From the NCBI GenBank assembly GCA_012861695.1, contig JAAOOA010000006.1, positions 25,863,811 to 25,927,810 of the forward strand: a DNA stretch of 64,000 nt, in the 5' to 3' direction. The notes beneath the pieces are model-generated. The model saw only the letters and a program-made list of their open reading frames with translations, ran no database searches and was not told the DNA's origin. The stretch is from Trematomus loennbergii (taxonomy: Eukaryota > Chordata > Actinopteri > Perciformes > Nototheniidae). Shown here one piece after another: positions 1 to 12,745 of the stretch; within the stretch, counting starts at the first letter, position 1; every line of letters starts with the position of its first letter. A program made the position numbers and the translations under genes.

Positions 1-666
1 GAGAAAAACACGTTGACGTTTTTAACAGTGTACCATACATGTTATGGTTATACCAAACAAAAGGAATACATGGAGTCAACAATGTTGGAAAATAAACCCA
101 ATTTTTTGTATTATATTTATTTTCTTCTTGTGATTATTACCACAAAAATATTGTCAATAAATATTCCTATAAAATGAAGCTTCTCACAGCATTATGTGAA
201 GCAATATGAATTCAAATTACTTCCAAATTTGCCTGGAGCAACATTAATATATACATAATATACATCCACAAATAAAATGTATTAATATATAATATGCGAT
301 ACGAACATTAATCTGTAAATGATAATAATTGTTCTTACATGGGCCCTCCTGCATAAAGAGTATGTTCAATGTTGGTACTATTTTACTAAGCTTTACTATT
401 TTTGTACCTTGATATAAATAACATTTTGAAAGCAGGGCTTTTATTTGTATCAAAGATTTCTAAACTGTTGCATAGAATCTAGGAACTTCTTGCACTAACG
501 TAAACGTAAATTGCCACGTGCAATTATTTTGAAAGCAGGATCAGTCAACTTCCGGCTGCGTTTTGGCAGCCTTGATGGAGGGAGGCTCGCGCTGCTCGTT
601 TCCACATGCTAATCATTAACAGCGGAGCATTACGTCAGGGGCTTGGCAGCGCGAGGAAGCACCAAA

Positions 667-835
<169 letters not shown>

Positions 836-1531
836 GAAACTACAAACTAATTAAAACAAGAACAAATATTAAAATATTTCAAATAAATCCAAATTGACAT
901 GAAGCTGATTGGTAAACATAACATCTCCGTTCACAAGAAATGTGTTTGGTTCACGTGAGTTTACTTGTAACAGTGGTGTAACATGTAAGAATAGAATATA
1001 ATCGCTCTCATTATACATGTACAATGAGAGAAAGAAGAGGTTGCCTATTCGTTCTTTACTTGGGTATATTAATTGTAGTCTTGTATGCAAATATTACTTT
1101 TTACTCCACTAAATACATTTAAAGATATGTGTTACAAGTTTATTTTCAGATTTTAAATGCAACATATAATTTCAAAAAAATATATAATATTAATTCAACC
1201 AACTGTTTCTGTTAGAAAATTCAAGTTAAGCTCACAAATGGATTAATCAATTATAAATGTTTCTCCATAATGAATTTTTGTATATATTTGTGGTACTTTA
1301 AGTATACTCAAGTAGAATTTTGCATTACTTTTACTTGAAACAGAGTTTATTTTTACTACATTGTTTTGCTATTTGTACCTAAGTCAAAGGTTTGAAGATA
1401 CTTCTTCCACCACAGTTCAATACAAATAACAATCAAATCGTATTTATGTAGGTAAGTAGGGCACATGTAACATGGGCACAATTGTCTTTAGGTAAGAAAG
1501 TATTCATTGTGCAGTAAAACATTTCCTGACA

Positions 1532-1538
<7 letters not shown>

Positions 1539-1581
<43 letters not shown>
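1539..1581. repeat. (TA)n microsatellite
   Basis: About 21 TA units following a short TG run. Confidence 0.95.
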
Positions 1582-1583
<2 letters not shown>

Positions 1584-2040
1584 GTATATGAGGTTTTTTG
1601 ATTAATAGTACAGCTGTATTTATTTTGGGTTGTACAGCAATGCAACATATTCTAAACCAATGGCCCTGTGTTCATCTCATTTGAACGGCATGTCCCTAAG
1701 TGTAAGGTTAAATAAATAAATGCTCTTTACCTCCACCGTGTGGTTGGTGTCTGGTATTACAACTTAGAGACGTCACCAATTTTAAACTAAACTGCACGTA
1801 AACACAAAAAAGCCCATTAAAAACACAGGAAAAAACGGTATTAAGTTAAGTTATTAGCACGTGTGTTACCTTTTTATTTATTTTCTTATTTTATAAATTA
1901 AATCACATCCTGCCTTGATATAATGTCATAGATCAGCTTGGAAAATACCTAATTGTTTGTTTCAATGTTCTAAACAATTGTATATTATCAAATTAAGAAT
2001 ATATTTGTGGCTGTGTTTTTTGCTATAGGCCTACATAGCA

Positions 2041-2064
2041 ATAATACGCACGGGTGCGTATTAT
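2041..2064. other. Perfect short inverted repeat
   Basis: ATAATACGCAC at 2041-2051 is followed by GG and then its exact reverse complement at 2054-2064. This is an 11-bp stem with a 2-base loop (or a near-perfect palindromic protein site), 357 bases before the ero1a start codon. Its function is unknown. Confidence 0.8.
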
Positions 2065-2268
2065 ATTAAAGTGTAATATAGTACATGGGAAAAGTGGGCT
2101 ATTTATTTTGGACATAAGGTTTCAGTCGGATTGTTTTGTGAGCGAACAGGAAGAATATTCACTTCCAGTTTAAAAATAAAAGAGCCTAGAGACGATTTGT
2201 GTGCAACATGTGTCTAAATGCGATCACACTGTGGGAATAACGCTGCGCGATCATCCTGTCATGTATTA

Positions 2269-2274
2269 CACGTA
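2269..2274 (-). promoter_or_regulatory. Possible hypoxia-response core (ACGTG) upstream of ero1a
   Basis: CACGTA on the plus strand reads TACGTG on the other, the core bound by HIF-1. Mammalian ERO1A is induced by hypoxia and by ER stress, so the site is plausible at about 150 bases before the start. A 6-base match occurs often by chance, so this is weak evidence. Confidence 0.25.
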
Positions 2275-2420
2275 GCGGGGTGGAAATGAGGAAATACCAG
2301 GAAGCAACAACTTGACATCAGATCGCCTCCTCCTCCTCCCTTGGTCTCCAGTTAAACTACAGAAGTGCAGCTTTCCACACACAGACAGACAGGGTGGTGT
2401 AGATTGAGGCGGAGGTCGTC

Positions 2421-5400
2421 ATGAAGCTGGTGGTCCTCGTGCTCCTCCTCCAGGTGTCCGGATGTGCAGACAGCAGGTGCTTCTGTCAGGTGAGAGCTGT
2501 CACACAGAGTAATATCCTGCATGGAGCTCCAAGTAATGTTATTTTACACTATTCAACAGAAGTGGAAGAAGTACTACGATATTTTACTAAAGTAATAGTA
2601 GTAATACCACAGTGTAGAAATACTCTGTTACAAGTGAAACCCTGCATTCATTTTGTTACTTATCCAAAAGGACAAAAGTGTAAGCAATGCATCAAACAAT
2701 ACTTAATAACCAAAACAAAAAAACTCACTAGGCACAAAGCGTATTTTCTCGGGATAATACATTAAATTATATTTATGGATTATACACTGAAAAAACTGAA
2801 AGGTTGATTTTAATTAAAGTGATCATGTCAGCACATTTCACATAACTATATTTGGTTTCCTTGAAAGCAATAATATTATGTTTAAATAAAAATTATCAGG
2901 TTCAACTTAATATTTTTGCTTTCAATTAACCTTATACAGTTATGTGAAATTTGTATACATAAAACGTTCAATTTAAGTCAACGTTTCCGTGTTTTCAGTG
3001 TAATAAGAAATGCATTTGAGTGTTAATCATTGTATTGTGTCAGATTTTCCAGCTGCCACAAGTATATGTTTTGAAAATGAGTCATTCATTGGTATTGCGG
3101 TGTTGCTACTATTATTCAAGTAGAAGATCTCATAAGCAGCTGTATGCTGAGCATTGAGGTAGAGACATTATTTATTAAAAAAAAAAAGCTTAGTAAAACA
3201 AATCTTAAGCAGCAAGAAACTAAATAAAGAAAACTTAGTTTGATTTTTGTTTTCATCCAACGAAGCTCACAGGAGATCTGGACGACTGTACTTGTGATGT
3301 GGAGACCATCGACGGCTTTAACAACAACCAGCTCTTCTCCAAACTTCAAACTCTTCTGGAGTCTGACTATTTCAGGTTCTACAAGGTAAGGCGACCTGAC
3401 ACACACACACACGCACGCACACACACACACACATGCCCACGATCACACACACATACACAGATTAACCTGTGTGTTGCTTCGTCCTGGGACACTGCAGGTG
3501 AACCTGAACAAGGCGTGTCCGTTCTGGTCGTCCAGCAGTCACTGTGGTCTGAAGGACTGCGCTGTGAAGCCCTGCTCTCCTGTGAGTCCCACCCTCATCA
3601 CTCCTACCTGCTGTAAACAAAACACTCACCTGTGTTTACATCAGATTCACTAACATGTGTGTGTGTCCACAGAACGAAGTGCCAGAGGGGATCAGATCAC
3701 ACAACAAGGTGAGTCAGTCAGGACCAGCTTTGTCTCCGTCAGCAGAGCAGCCCACAGTAAAAACCTTTTTGAAAAAGATCATCATTAAACATATTTGATG
3801 AAAAACATTTCTCTATAGTGCACATTAGCACCCCTACATTTCCAAATCGTGAAACTGATTCATAGAATTGAAAGAATAACTACTTTGGAGGGTATTTTAA
3901 CACATTTTGGGATAATAACACCAAATACTGGCGTTACGGTGTTAATGTATGCATTTGTTCAAAGATGTTGCATTATAACATAATAATGTTGGTATTATAA
4001 TTACTTACCAACTGGGCTGTAATAATTGCTATATATCTTGAGGTCTTTTAACATTTATTTGGGATATGAAGAAAAAACACACTTTTATGAATTTAATTTG
4101 GTTATTAAAATGAGTAACTAATTATGGTTACTTCGTCAAATCTTCTTGGATTAAGGAAATTGCTGCATCCTACCCAAACAGTACACTTAAACACATTTAA
4201 TTATAACATACTTTTTTTAATGTAATACTATCTATTGTTTTTGTTTTCAGTATTCAGCAGAAGATAAGGAGCAGCCGGTAAAGTGTGAGCTGGCGGAGAA
4301 CCTCGGAGCTGTAGATATTTCTTTAAGGTGAGTAGAGATAATATCAGATTACCGGGCAAACATTAACGTTAATACACACAATAATACTTTAAAAGTGCAG
4401 GCTCATATGAAATGTTTCTGTAATATAATATAATAGAAAGTTGAACCGACATACTTGTCTGTTTTCACCTCCAGTAAGGAGACCAGAGAAGCTCTGCTAA
4501 ACTGGAGCAAACACGACGACGAGGCAGAGCGCTTCTGCGTTGTCGATGGTATGTGTTCAACCCATCCGCTGAGCAAACGACTGAATGAACTAACAAAAAC
4601 AAAAACACAATCAATTCTTGTCTTTGATTAAGTACACTAAACACGAGATCCCATAGTATAGTAAACCACAAATGAAAAACACACAACTGCTGATTTGGCA
4701 TTTGCCTTTCAGGTTTATAAACAGAAGATTCCTCCACCTTGTGTCTTTAGGATCAAAAAACATAATGGTTCTGGTAAGATACAAAATAAAAACAATTTAG
4801 GGAATATTAAGGTAAAACTAACTAAAATAATGTAAATACTTGAAAATATAAATGTAGATCATTTATGGGGAATCTGATAAAAAAATCCATACTTTAAAAA
4901 CGTTCCCATAGGAAACATAATGATGATGAAATACATGCTTTTTGAAATATAAATGGAATGATTACTGATGAATGTGAATGAGAAATTGAGCTTACTATTA
5001 GAGAAGAACAGTTTTTAAAACCTAGCATAAGGAATTATAAGCATATATAACTCCAATTAATGTATAATTAGTAGGAAATGTAATGAAACACAAATTATTT
5101 ATATATACAGTACATTTCTCAACGCCCAACCTTCCTGGATCATCATAGCGCTACATACTGTAGGGTCTCCTAGTGTGAAAATCCTCTACTGTTGGTACAC
5201 ACTTGATAAAGAGAGGTTGTCATAGTGATTAACAGCAGACTGTGTGTTGATGTTCTCCAGACGAGGAGTCTCCAGACTCTCAGTATGTGGACCTGCTGCT
5301 GAACCCTGAGCGCTTCACAGGCTACAGAGGACCGGAGGCCTGGCAGATCTGGAACAGCATCTATGAGGAGAACTGCTTCAAGTAAACACTCACACTATAG

Positions 5401-8400
5401 AACAACAACAGATCTTCAGATGTGTTGATTCCCATTGTTTACGATTAAGATAAACTGAAGGAAGAATTGTTCCTTTATGTGCTGAAAAGATTTGTTCTAT
5501 TTCTTCAGCTAAGTAAACTGTTTAAATCCCTTTTGGGTCAGCTGGAAACTGCAGCGTAACAAAACTGAAAACAGGGCTGTCAAGCAATTGAAATAAATGA
5601 AAAGTTGACTTTTAAGAGATGCATGATTCTGACATGACAGCGAACAAGCCACAAAGATATGAGGCATTTATGAAGATTAAATCCCCTTCAGTAAAACAAT
5701 GATATAAAATAAGCCTTAAACATCTACAACAGGAGCATACTACCTGCAGTCTGAGAAGCATGAATAATAGTAAATGAATGACAAGGAACATTTTCCTGCA
5801 CAATGAATACTTTTACTTATCCTACTCAAGTAAATATTGCTGATAATGCATACTTTTACATAAGTAAGGCTTTGAATCGAGGACTTGTATTTGTTATGCA
5901 TTGAGTGCAGTGTTGGTACTTTTATTCAAGTAAACAATCTGAATACTTCCGCCACAGCTACAGTATAGCATGGCTAAATAGCAAGTTTGAATGTGATCAA
6001 AAACAGCATAACTCACCATACTTTGTGCGTGTACTACTTCTTAAATACTGGAGTTCATAGTTTTCTCCCTTTACTTTGTCTCACAGGCCGTATACGATCA
6101 AGCGACCGGTCCTTTCCAACCTCTTCCATAGCAGCCCAGGAAGTGAATGTAAGAGCTCCTAACTCTAAATTCAAACCAACCTTTTACTTCACTTGTGTAT
6201 GACAACAACATTTTGTTTCTCTATTTACAGCAAATACTTTCTACAGCTGGCTGGAAGGTGAGCTGACATTTCACCTGAAAAGAGAAAAGAGGTTTTTTTG
6301 TCCATTTCTATTTGTCAACTCTGTGTTTGTGTCCCTCAGGTCAGTGTGTAGAGAAGAGGGCTTTCTACCGGCTCATCTCTGGCCTCCATTCCAGCATCAA
6401 CATACACCTGAGTGCCAGATACCTCTTAGAAGGTGAGACACATTAGCACTTTCACAAACCCTCACTGATTCACTCAGTCATTCATTGTCCTCCTAAGTCA
6501 AGTGCAGGACAGGAAGACAGAAAGAGTGTATGTATTTTATACTGTTGTTTCTTTGAGAATGACAGAATGATCTTGAAAAATAGCTGGAATAAAATAATGA
6601 TGCAGTTAAGAGCTACAGTATTTCCCCAGCCGTGAATCCTAACCACCTCTCTCTGATTCTTCCTTCCTTCAGACAGCTGGTTTCAGAAGAAGTGGGGTCA
6701 CAACGTGTCGGAGTTCAGGCAGCGCTTTGATTCGGAGCTGACAGACGGCGAGGGCCCCAAGAGGCTCCGCAACCTCTACTTCCTGTTCCTGATCGAGCTG
6801 CGAGCGCTGGCCAAAGCTCTGCCCTTCTTCCAGCAGCCGTCCTTCAGGCTGTTTACTGGCAGGTCGGAGGAGGACCGCAGACACAAGGAGCTGCTGCTGC
6901 ACATCCTGCAGCTGGCCCGGTCAGTCTGAGCACTGACTCCAGATCTGTGCCTGTGTCTCTGGAATATATATATCGTTTTTACATATTTTACGTAGGAAGA
7001 GCTTTATATAAATATTTTTTCATTGTTTATTTAAAGGGTGTTGTTTAAATTTCACTAAATGCACATCCAACTTCTTTCTTCATGTTTGGTAAGATAATCC
7101 TTTTTAAATACCAGACAAGAAAACCTTTTTTTTTTTTTTTTTAATTGACAAGTACTGGTGGGAGCAACTTATAATGATGTCCAATGACACTTCAATTCTC
7201 ATGTGTATAGTTTCTGGGGATGTCATATTTGTACAACTCGATTGTTTATTCTTTAAATGTCTTTCCCCAGATCTTTCCCTCTTGCCTTTGATGAGACGTC
7301 TCTGTTTGCTGGGGATGAAAAGGAAGCAGCCAAACTAAAGGTAAGGAACCATTTAACATTCTAGATAGTTCATTTAGAAATAAAGTAATCTAAAGTTTGA
7401 TTACTTATTCAAATGGGGAAATTACTGCATTTATAAAGCAACAATAATTTCCAGATTTTATGACATGGCAAAACTGTTTAAAGCTGTTTCGGCTGTGTGT
7501 ACAAAAGGCAGCAGTCTCTATCTGAGATGTGCTGGGTGCAGGCTGCAGGGCGTGTGGCACTCTCAACTCTTTCCAGGACAAGCTGGGCCCTGCCTGCCAG
7601 CAGCTCTGCCCATATCTTTGTTGATAGGTCATAGATAAGAACGGTGAATCAGCTAAGAAAGAGAAAGCGCTCAACCATTTGCGTTAATTTAGCAAATGTA
7701 ATAGTGATTCCACGTCAGCCACAGCTTGCCGCAAAAAAATTGACTGATATTGTTTTTAACAAACTTAAACTAGCTTTATTAAATGTCAGGTCTTTGGCAG
7801 GAAAGACATTTTTAATCAATGATTTTATCACTGAGCACAATCTCGACTTTATGTTTTTAACTGAAACTTGGATTGAACAAAATAACAGTGCAGCTGTTCT
7901 TATCGAATCAACCCCTCCCAACTTTAGTCTTTTAGTCAGGCATGAATGCATAAGAAAGGAGGTGGAGTTGATATTATTTCGAATGACTCCCTTCAATGCA
8001 GGAAGACATCTTATGGGAACTTTGCTTCTTTTGAACATGTGGCCCTTCAGCTGAAATGCTCCTCTCGAGCTCTGTTCCTAAATATCTATAAACCACCCAA
8101 ATACTGTGCAAGCTTTTTTGATGACTTTCCTGAACTGCTGTCTATAGTGTGTATTGACTTTACCTATGGACTGACTCAGCATGTGAAAGATTCCACGCAC
8201 AATATCTGGGACGGGTCAGCTTTCTGTCCCCAGAGTCGGAACTAAACATGAAGAAGCAGCGTTCAGTTATTATGATCCATATATCTGGAACATACTCACA
8301 GAAACCTGCAGGTCCACTGCAACTGTTACTACTTCTTAAAGTAGTATTTTGGCTATTTTCAAGCTTTATACTTTGCCAAACTATAGATTTAATCAGGTCG

Positions 8401-9530
8401 ACTTCCAATTTGGTCAGTATCAAAGGTGTGACTGTTTATTTCCTTCCACATGCTTGTTTAGTATATAGTCAGTGAGGTAGCTATGGTTACATTTACATAG
8501 CATTTCAATGACAGGGGGAATCTTTTAGTAAAAGTGAGCAATAGTCATTTTTGGACAATAGGGGGCACCCTTATAAAAGAAAAAGTGAGTTTGGACATCA
8601 GGGCAGACTCCTAAAGTTAGCAAAAGGGATTTTCGGGCAACTGGGACCCTTATCTAAAAGTTAGTTCCAACTTAGTTAGTTCTAATATAGTAAAAGTTAG
8701 ATCTCAACAACAAAAGCTACGGACAACAGGGGGGACCCTTATTTAAAAGGTTAGTTCTGCACAAAAGGGGGGACCCTTTTCTAAAAGCATAGGGTTGGCA
8801 TAAAGTGTCCAACAGATTACTTCAATTAAGTGTTAACAAGCTAAAATTGTAGCTCAATAATAATAGTAACATTAATTTGTTTCATTTTGTCTGATTATAT
8901 ATATTTTGTAAAACACAGTAAGGGGAAATTAAATAAATATTGCAAAACAAACTAGTGTGAAGTTTGTTGTTAAACATCCATTTGGACCTCAAAGTGATCC
9001 ATTGTGTGTCCTTCAGGAGGACATCCGACTGGCCTTCCTCAACATCTCCAGGATCATGGACTGTGTGGGCTGCTTCAAGTGTCGCCTGTGGGGGAAACTG
9101 CAGGCCGGTCACATTTTACATCAGTTGTATAAATGATGTTCAGTATGTGAGGGCAAAAGGTAAAAGATGCTGTCAAACCATTTTAAGTATTTTATTCTGA
9201 TTTGCTCCCGTAATCAGACTCAGGGATTAGGAACATCTCTAAAGATTTGTTTTCCGAGCGGCAAATTGAAGCGCTTCCCACGTCCAGCGTCCAGCGACCC
9301 AGCTTCCAGCTCAGTCGACAGGAGGTCGTCTCCCTGCTCAACGCCTTTGGAAGGTTGTCGCATTACATTTTCACATGTAATCCTCAGAGTAAACTTGAGT
9401 CAATTGAAGTGAGAATATATGCAACCAAATGTAAATGTCTGTTCTTTGTGTAACACAAATGTCCTGCAGGGTTTCTACAAGCATCAGAGAGCTGAAGAAC
9501 TTCAGGTCGCTGTTAGCAGAGGAGGGATGA
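2421..9530 (+). CDS. ero1a: ERO1A-type endoplasmic reticulum oxidoreductase 1 (one-base frameshift in exon 14)
   Basis: ER-lumenal flavoenzyme that reoxidises protein disulfide isomerase using oxygen, driving disulfide formation. Coding exons: 2421-2489, 3266-3385, 3498-3581, 3673-3708, 4251-4327, 4475-4548, 5261-5381, 6087-6148, 6231-6257, 6340-6432, 6673-6919, 7271-7340, 9017-9103, 9218-9353, 9470-9530. They sum to 1364 bases, one short of 455 codons; human ERO1A has 468 residues. Exon 1 is a hydrophobic signal peptide starting [11 protein letters not shown] and ending CFCQ. Exon 2 gives [11 protein letters not shown]; exon 3 gives the regulatory DCAVKPC; exon 13 gives the active-site CVGCFKC followed by RLWGKLQ. 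Wording such as [12 protein letters not shown] and WGHN favours ERO1A over ERO1B. Two oddities: a T seems missing near 9245 (frame changes between TSLKI and FSERQ), and the exon 13 donor is GC (CAG|GCCGGT). All other exon phases agree. Intron 12 carries a LINE fragment and a minisatellite. Confidence 0.93.
7490..8480 (+). mobile_element. L2/CR1-type LINE fragment, endonuclease region, decayed
   Basis: In ero1a intron 12, same strand. Translation gives the start of an apurinic-type endonuclease domain ([16 protein letters not shown], then [10 protein letters not shown]), a frameshift near 7945, then [10 protein letters not shown] and [10 protein letters not shown], and later [11 protein letters not shown], the usual order in L2-like LINEs. 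Frameshifts and stops show that it is dead. Ends are approximate. Confidence 0.85.
8509..8800. repeat. Degenerate minisatellite in ero1a intron 12
   Basis: Imperfect units of roughly 40-60 bases share the words GGGGGACCCTTAT, TAAAAG and GTTAGTTC, each preceded by GGACAA or GGGCAA. At least five units can be picked out. It has the divergence of an old tandem array. Confidence 0.75.
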
Positions 9531-9814
9531 CACTGTGGAGATCAAGTCTTCTGCCTCAATCCTGCTGAAATGTTTCAAACTTCCAACAGAGTTTAACAAA
9601 ATTAATTATAAGCTTTCATTATCTGAGCGGCAATGGTGAAATTCAGATATTTGACTTTAACAGTAAAGAAATACTTTGTTACAAGTCCTGCTGCATTCAA
9701 ATGTTTACTTTAGTAAAAGAACAAAAGCATTATCAAACTATACTTAGGGTCCAAAAACGTAAGTACATCAGTATGTAGAATGGCCTTTATATAACTTTCT
9801 TATATTTATTGTTG

Positions 9815-9820
9815 AATAAA
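9815..9820 (+). terminator. Candidate polyadenylation signal for ero1a
   Basis: First AATAAA after the ero1a stop codon, 285 bases downstream and in AT-rich DNA. No transcript evidence is available here. Confidence 0.4.
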
Positions 9821-10194
9821 TATGTGCATCAAATTAATTTAGCTGAAATGTGGAGCTAAGTTTGAGTAATTATACTGCTTGGTAGGTTAATCTGTAACAA
9901 TACATAATCAATTATGTATTTGATTGGTATTATACTAATAATCGAAAACTGCAAATGTAAAAACATTGTAAAATAAGGGTAGTGGAGTAAGAGAAAAGTG
10001 ATTAGAGCAATTTTTGGTTCAGTTGCACAATGTTTTTGTTATGAATCTTTTTTCCTAAGGATGGCGCTGTTTGTAAAGCAAACCGATTTGTACTGATAAA
10101 AACTAAATTGAATTTCTAGGAAAAGTCTTCATTAAAGATGAATAAGAAATAGGCTATGCTTTTTTCCTTCACTTTTTCTTCACTCCCGGCCGGA

Positions 10195-10935
10195 GTTTTA
10201 TTTCAGATGTTGTTTAAAAAAAAAGGAAAAAAAGGGGCAGGTTCTGTCCTGTTGGACGGCTGCAAAAAACGACAGATCCAGACCTGGGGTGTTTCTCAAT
10301 CGCGAGTACGCTTGCATCTTGCTTCAGAAGCGAGTCAAGAATACTTCCTGGCATTCGGAAAACGAAGTGTGGAACACGCTAGCAAGTGTGCAGGTGTGCG
10401 TCATATGAGAGGCCCCGCCTTACATCTTCCGCCACAGATTTGGGGAAATTGGTCCGTGCGCAAAGCATTGTGGGGATTTTAAGGCCGCGAAGTCTACTCA
10501 TGTGCAGACTCGATATTTCTCCAAACGGAGTACGCCGGGCTCGGTAGATTTCCAAGTATACTGGAGATTGGAACAGTACTTCGGCGGCACTCGATGACGT
10601 AGTATGCTTGAAATAGTGGCTCTGAAGCAGCTTTACTCGCGATTGAGAAACACCCCAGGTCAAAACATCGGGAAAAAATCAGGACAGACAGTGTACAAAT
10701 GGTGGAAATAAACAACCGGGCAAAAGAAGTGACACATCCAGACCTGTCGGAAAAGGGAAAAGAAGGACTTTTCTGGACCTTGCTGTAAAAGTAAAAAAAC
10801 ACAACAGATCCATACCTCACCGAAAAAGGGAAAGAACTACAGGTCCAGACCTGGTCAAAACAGTGAAAAAACACATTCTCTCCAGACCTGGCCAAACAAG
10901 GGAAAAAAGCGACAGGTAGGTCCGGAACTGGCTGA
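10195..10935. repeat. Degenerate minisatellite split by a MITE
   Basis: Units of about 45-55 bases carry the shared words CAGATCCAGACCTGG, CAAAACA and GGGAAAA. They are seen at about 10200-10280 and again at 10660-10935 (CCAGACCTG recurs near 10738, 10856 and 10883). The array is interrupted by the element at 10281-10661. Confidence 0.75.
10281..10661. mobile_element. MITE with perfect 28-bp terminal inverted repeats
   Basis: Positions 10281-10308 and 10634-10661 are exact reverse complements, starting GACCTGGGGTGTTTCTCAAT. The outer GACC/GGTC may belong to the host minisatellite, which itself reads GACCTGGTC, so the true element end and any target duplication are ambiguous. There is no transposase inside; family not assigned. 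Confidence 0.85.
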
Positions 10936-11049
10936 ACAAGTGTATAAAAATAATTAAGAGCTCAGTTTGGACCTGGTTGAGCTAAGGAAAATGCACAGCC
11001 ATCTAATGCTTAATATCTAAAATACAGTTAAAAATGGCATCAGTTGGAC

Positions 11050-12000
11050 CTGAGTCATCATGTGCCTTGTTTCCTGATGACATTTCCAAGTGGAAACATG
11101 TATAAAAGAATGTAGGACCTAAAACTGAGCCTTGGGGAACACCAATTCAATGGATATTCTTTAGATGACCATTCATCCATGTGTATAAACTGTCTATCAG
11201 TTAGGTAAGATGTAAGCCAATTAAAAACCATACCAGAAATGCCAACAAGATGGTGCAGTCTACTTAAAATAATTGTATGATCTACTGCAGTGGTTCTCAA
11301 ATGGGGGTACGCGGACCCCTAGGGTACGTTGGAGTACTGCAGGGGGTACGTGAGATTGATTTTATGTTAATTTCCTTATTAAGAAAAGTAACGAAGTTTG
11401 AGCAGTGTGGGTTTTATATTAACAGTTGAGTTACACATATTTCAAAAGCGAAGTGTAATAACTGCAGTGGCCTTCCTGTCACTGAGAATAACAAAGATCC
11501 TCAGTGAAGCACAAGCCCATGTTTCTCACTAAATTGTAAGTACAACTTATTAAAAAGATCAGTTCAATGCAACTAATGTCGTCTCAGTGTTATTGCATGA
11601 TGTTAAAATTGGTTTGCCATGAATTTAGTGATGGATTGTAAACATTTCAAATGTAGCATTTAAGTGTTTCTCAGTTACAAGGTTATTGTTTTAATAAATC
11701 AGACACTGATGGTGCAGCGCTGCACCATCGGTACATATAGGCATTTTTTCCCAAACAAATTGTTTTTGCGCTGATCAGGGGGTACTTGCTTTGAATTTTT
11801 TTTTCAAAGGAGGTACATTATTGAAAAAAGTTTGAGAATCACTGATCTACTGTATCAAAAGCAGCGCTTAAGTCAAGTAATACTAAAACTGAGAGCTTGC
11901 TCTTGTCTGCATTGCTTCTGAGGTCATCATAACTAAGGACATAACTGACCATTGTCTGTGGTTAAACAGTAGCAATCAACTTAAGTGCCATTTCTGTCCA
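11050..12000 (-). mobile_element. L2-type LINE reverse-transcriptase remnant, interrupted by a hAT MITE
   Basis: On the minus strand, the part at 12000-11853 gives the reverse-transcriptase words VLLDLSAAFDTV; across the MITE it continues at 11287 with DHTIILSRLHHLVGISG and FNWLTSYLTDRQF. Stops and a shifted GVPQGS-like region show decay. The LINE was already present when the MITE at 11288-11844 entered it. Confidence 0.85.
11288..11844. mobile_element. Non-autonomous hAT element with perfect 8-bp target duplication
   Basis: It starts CAGTGGTTCTCAAA and ends TTTGAGAATCACTG, the inverted end typical of hAT MITEs. The 8 bases ATCTACTG sit on both sides (11280-11287 and 11845-11852). No transposase is inside the 557 bases. 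It lies in the LINE remnant and is younger than it. Confidence 0.95.
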
Positions 12001-12703
12001 TGTTTTACATTCACACTAACACAGTAACAGTTGGAGAGTGTCAGTGTGTAACTATGGAAACATAGAGTGTGGAGAGGAATATTTTCAACGTTTGTTTAGC
12101 TGGTAAATAAATGACAAAAATATCATTTAGGCAAAGATAGAAATTGTTTGTCCCTATTTTCTCACAGTGACATTCCACCATAAATAATCAGTAGTGAATT
12201 AAATATAAGTACCAATGCCACTCAAAGAATAGTCAACTACAGTAAATGTAACAATCTTTTTCGTAAAACTGTAATTGGTAATTGTTATCCTGCAGCCATG
12301 ATGTGAGCACTATATAAAATATGTATGTAATTTAGACATCATCAGTAAGAACATTGAATGTATGTTCCCACAAGCTGGAGTTGTTGAAAGAATCAGCAAC
12401 GTAAACGGTGACATTATTTTGTGGCTTACTGGGCTCTGGTCAGTGGGAAGCAAACTGGTTCAAAGTTTGTTCAATTTGCGAACCAATTGCGAACCAAACA
12501 AGCACAGAGCAAGCACAGAACTCATTTCAGTGGGAAAGTGGTAACTCTGGACTCTGGATAAATGTGCCAGCCTTCCTCACTATTTTGAGTATTTTTTTAA
12601 AAACAGTTAATTGATAAGTGGAGAGAAGAATGAGCAGATGAATGCATAGTGCAAATAATCATAATAGTTCAAAATAAGCTCCACCTCGACCAACTACAGC
12701 ATA

Positions 12704-12710
<7 letters not shown>

Positions 12711-12743
<33 letters not shown>
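12711..12743. repeat. (TA)n microsatellite
   Basis: About 16 TA units. Confidence 0.9.
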
Positions 12744-12745
<2 letters not shown>

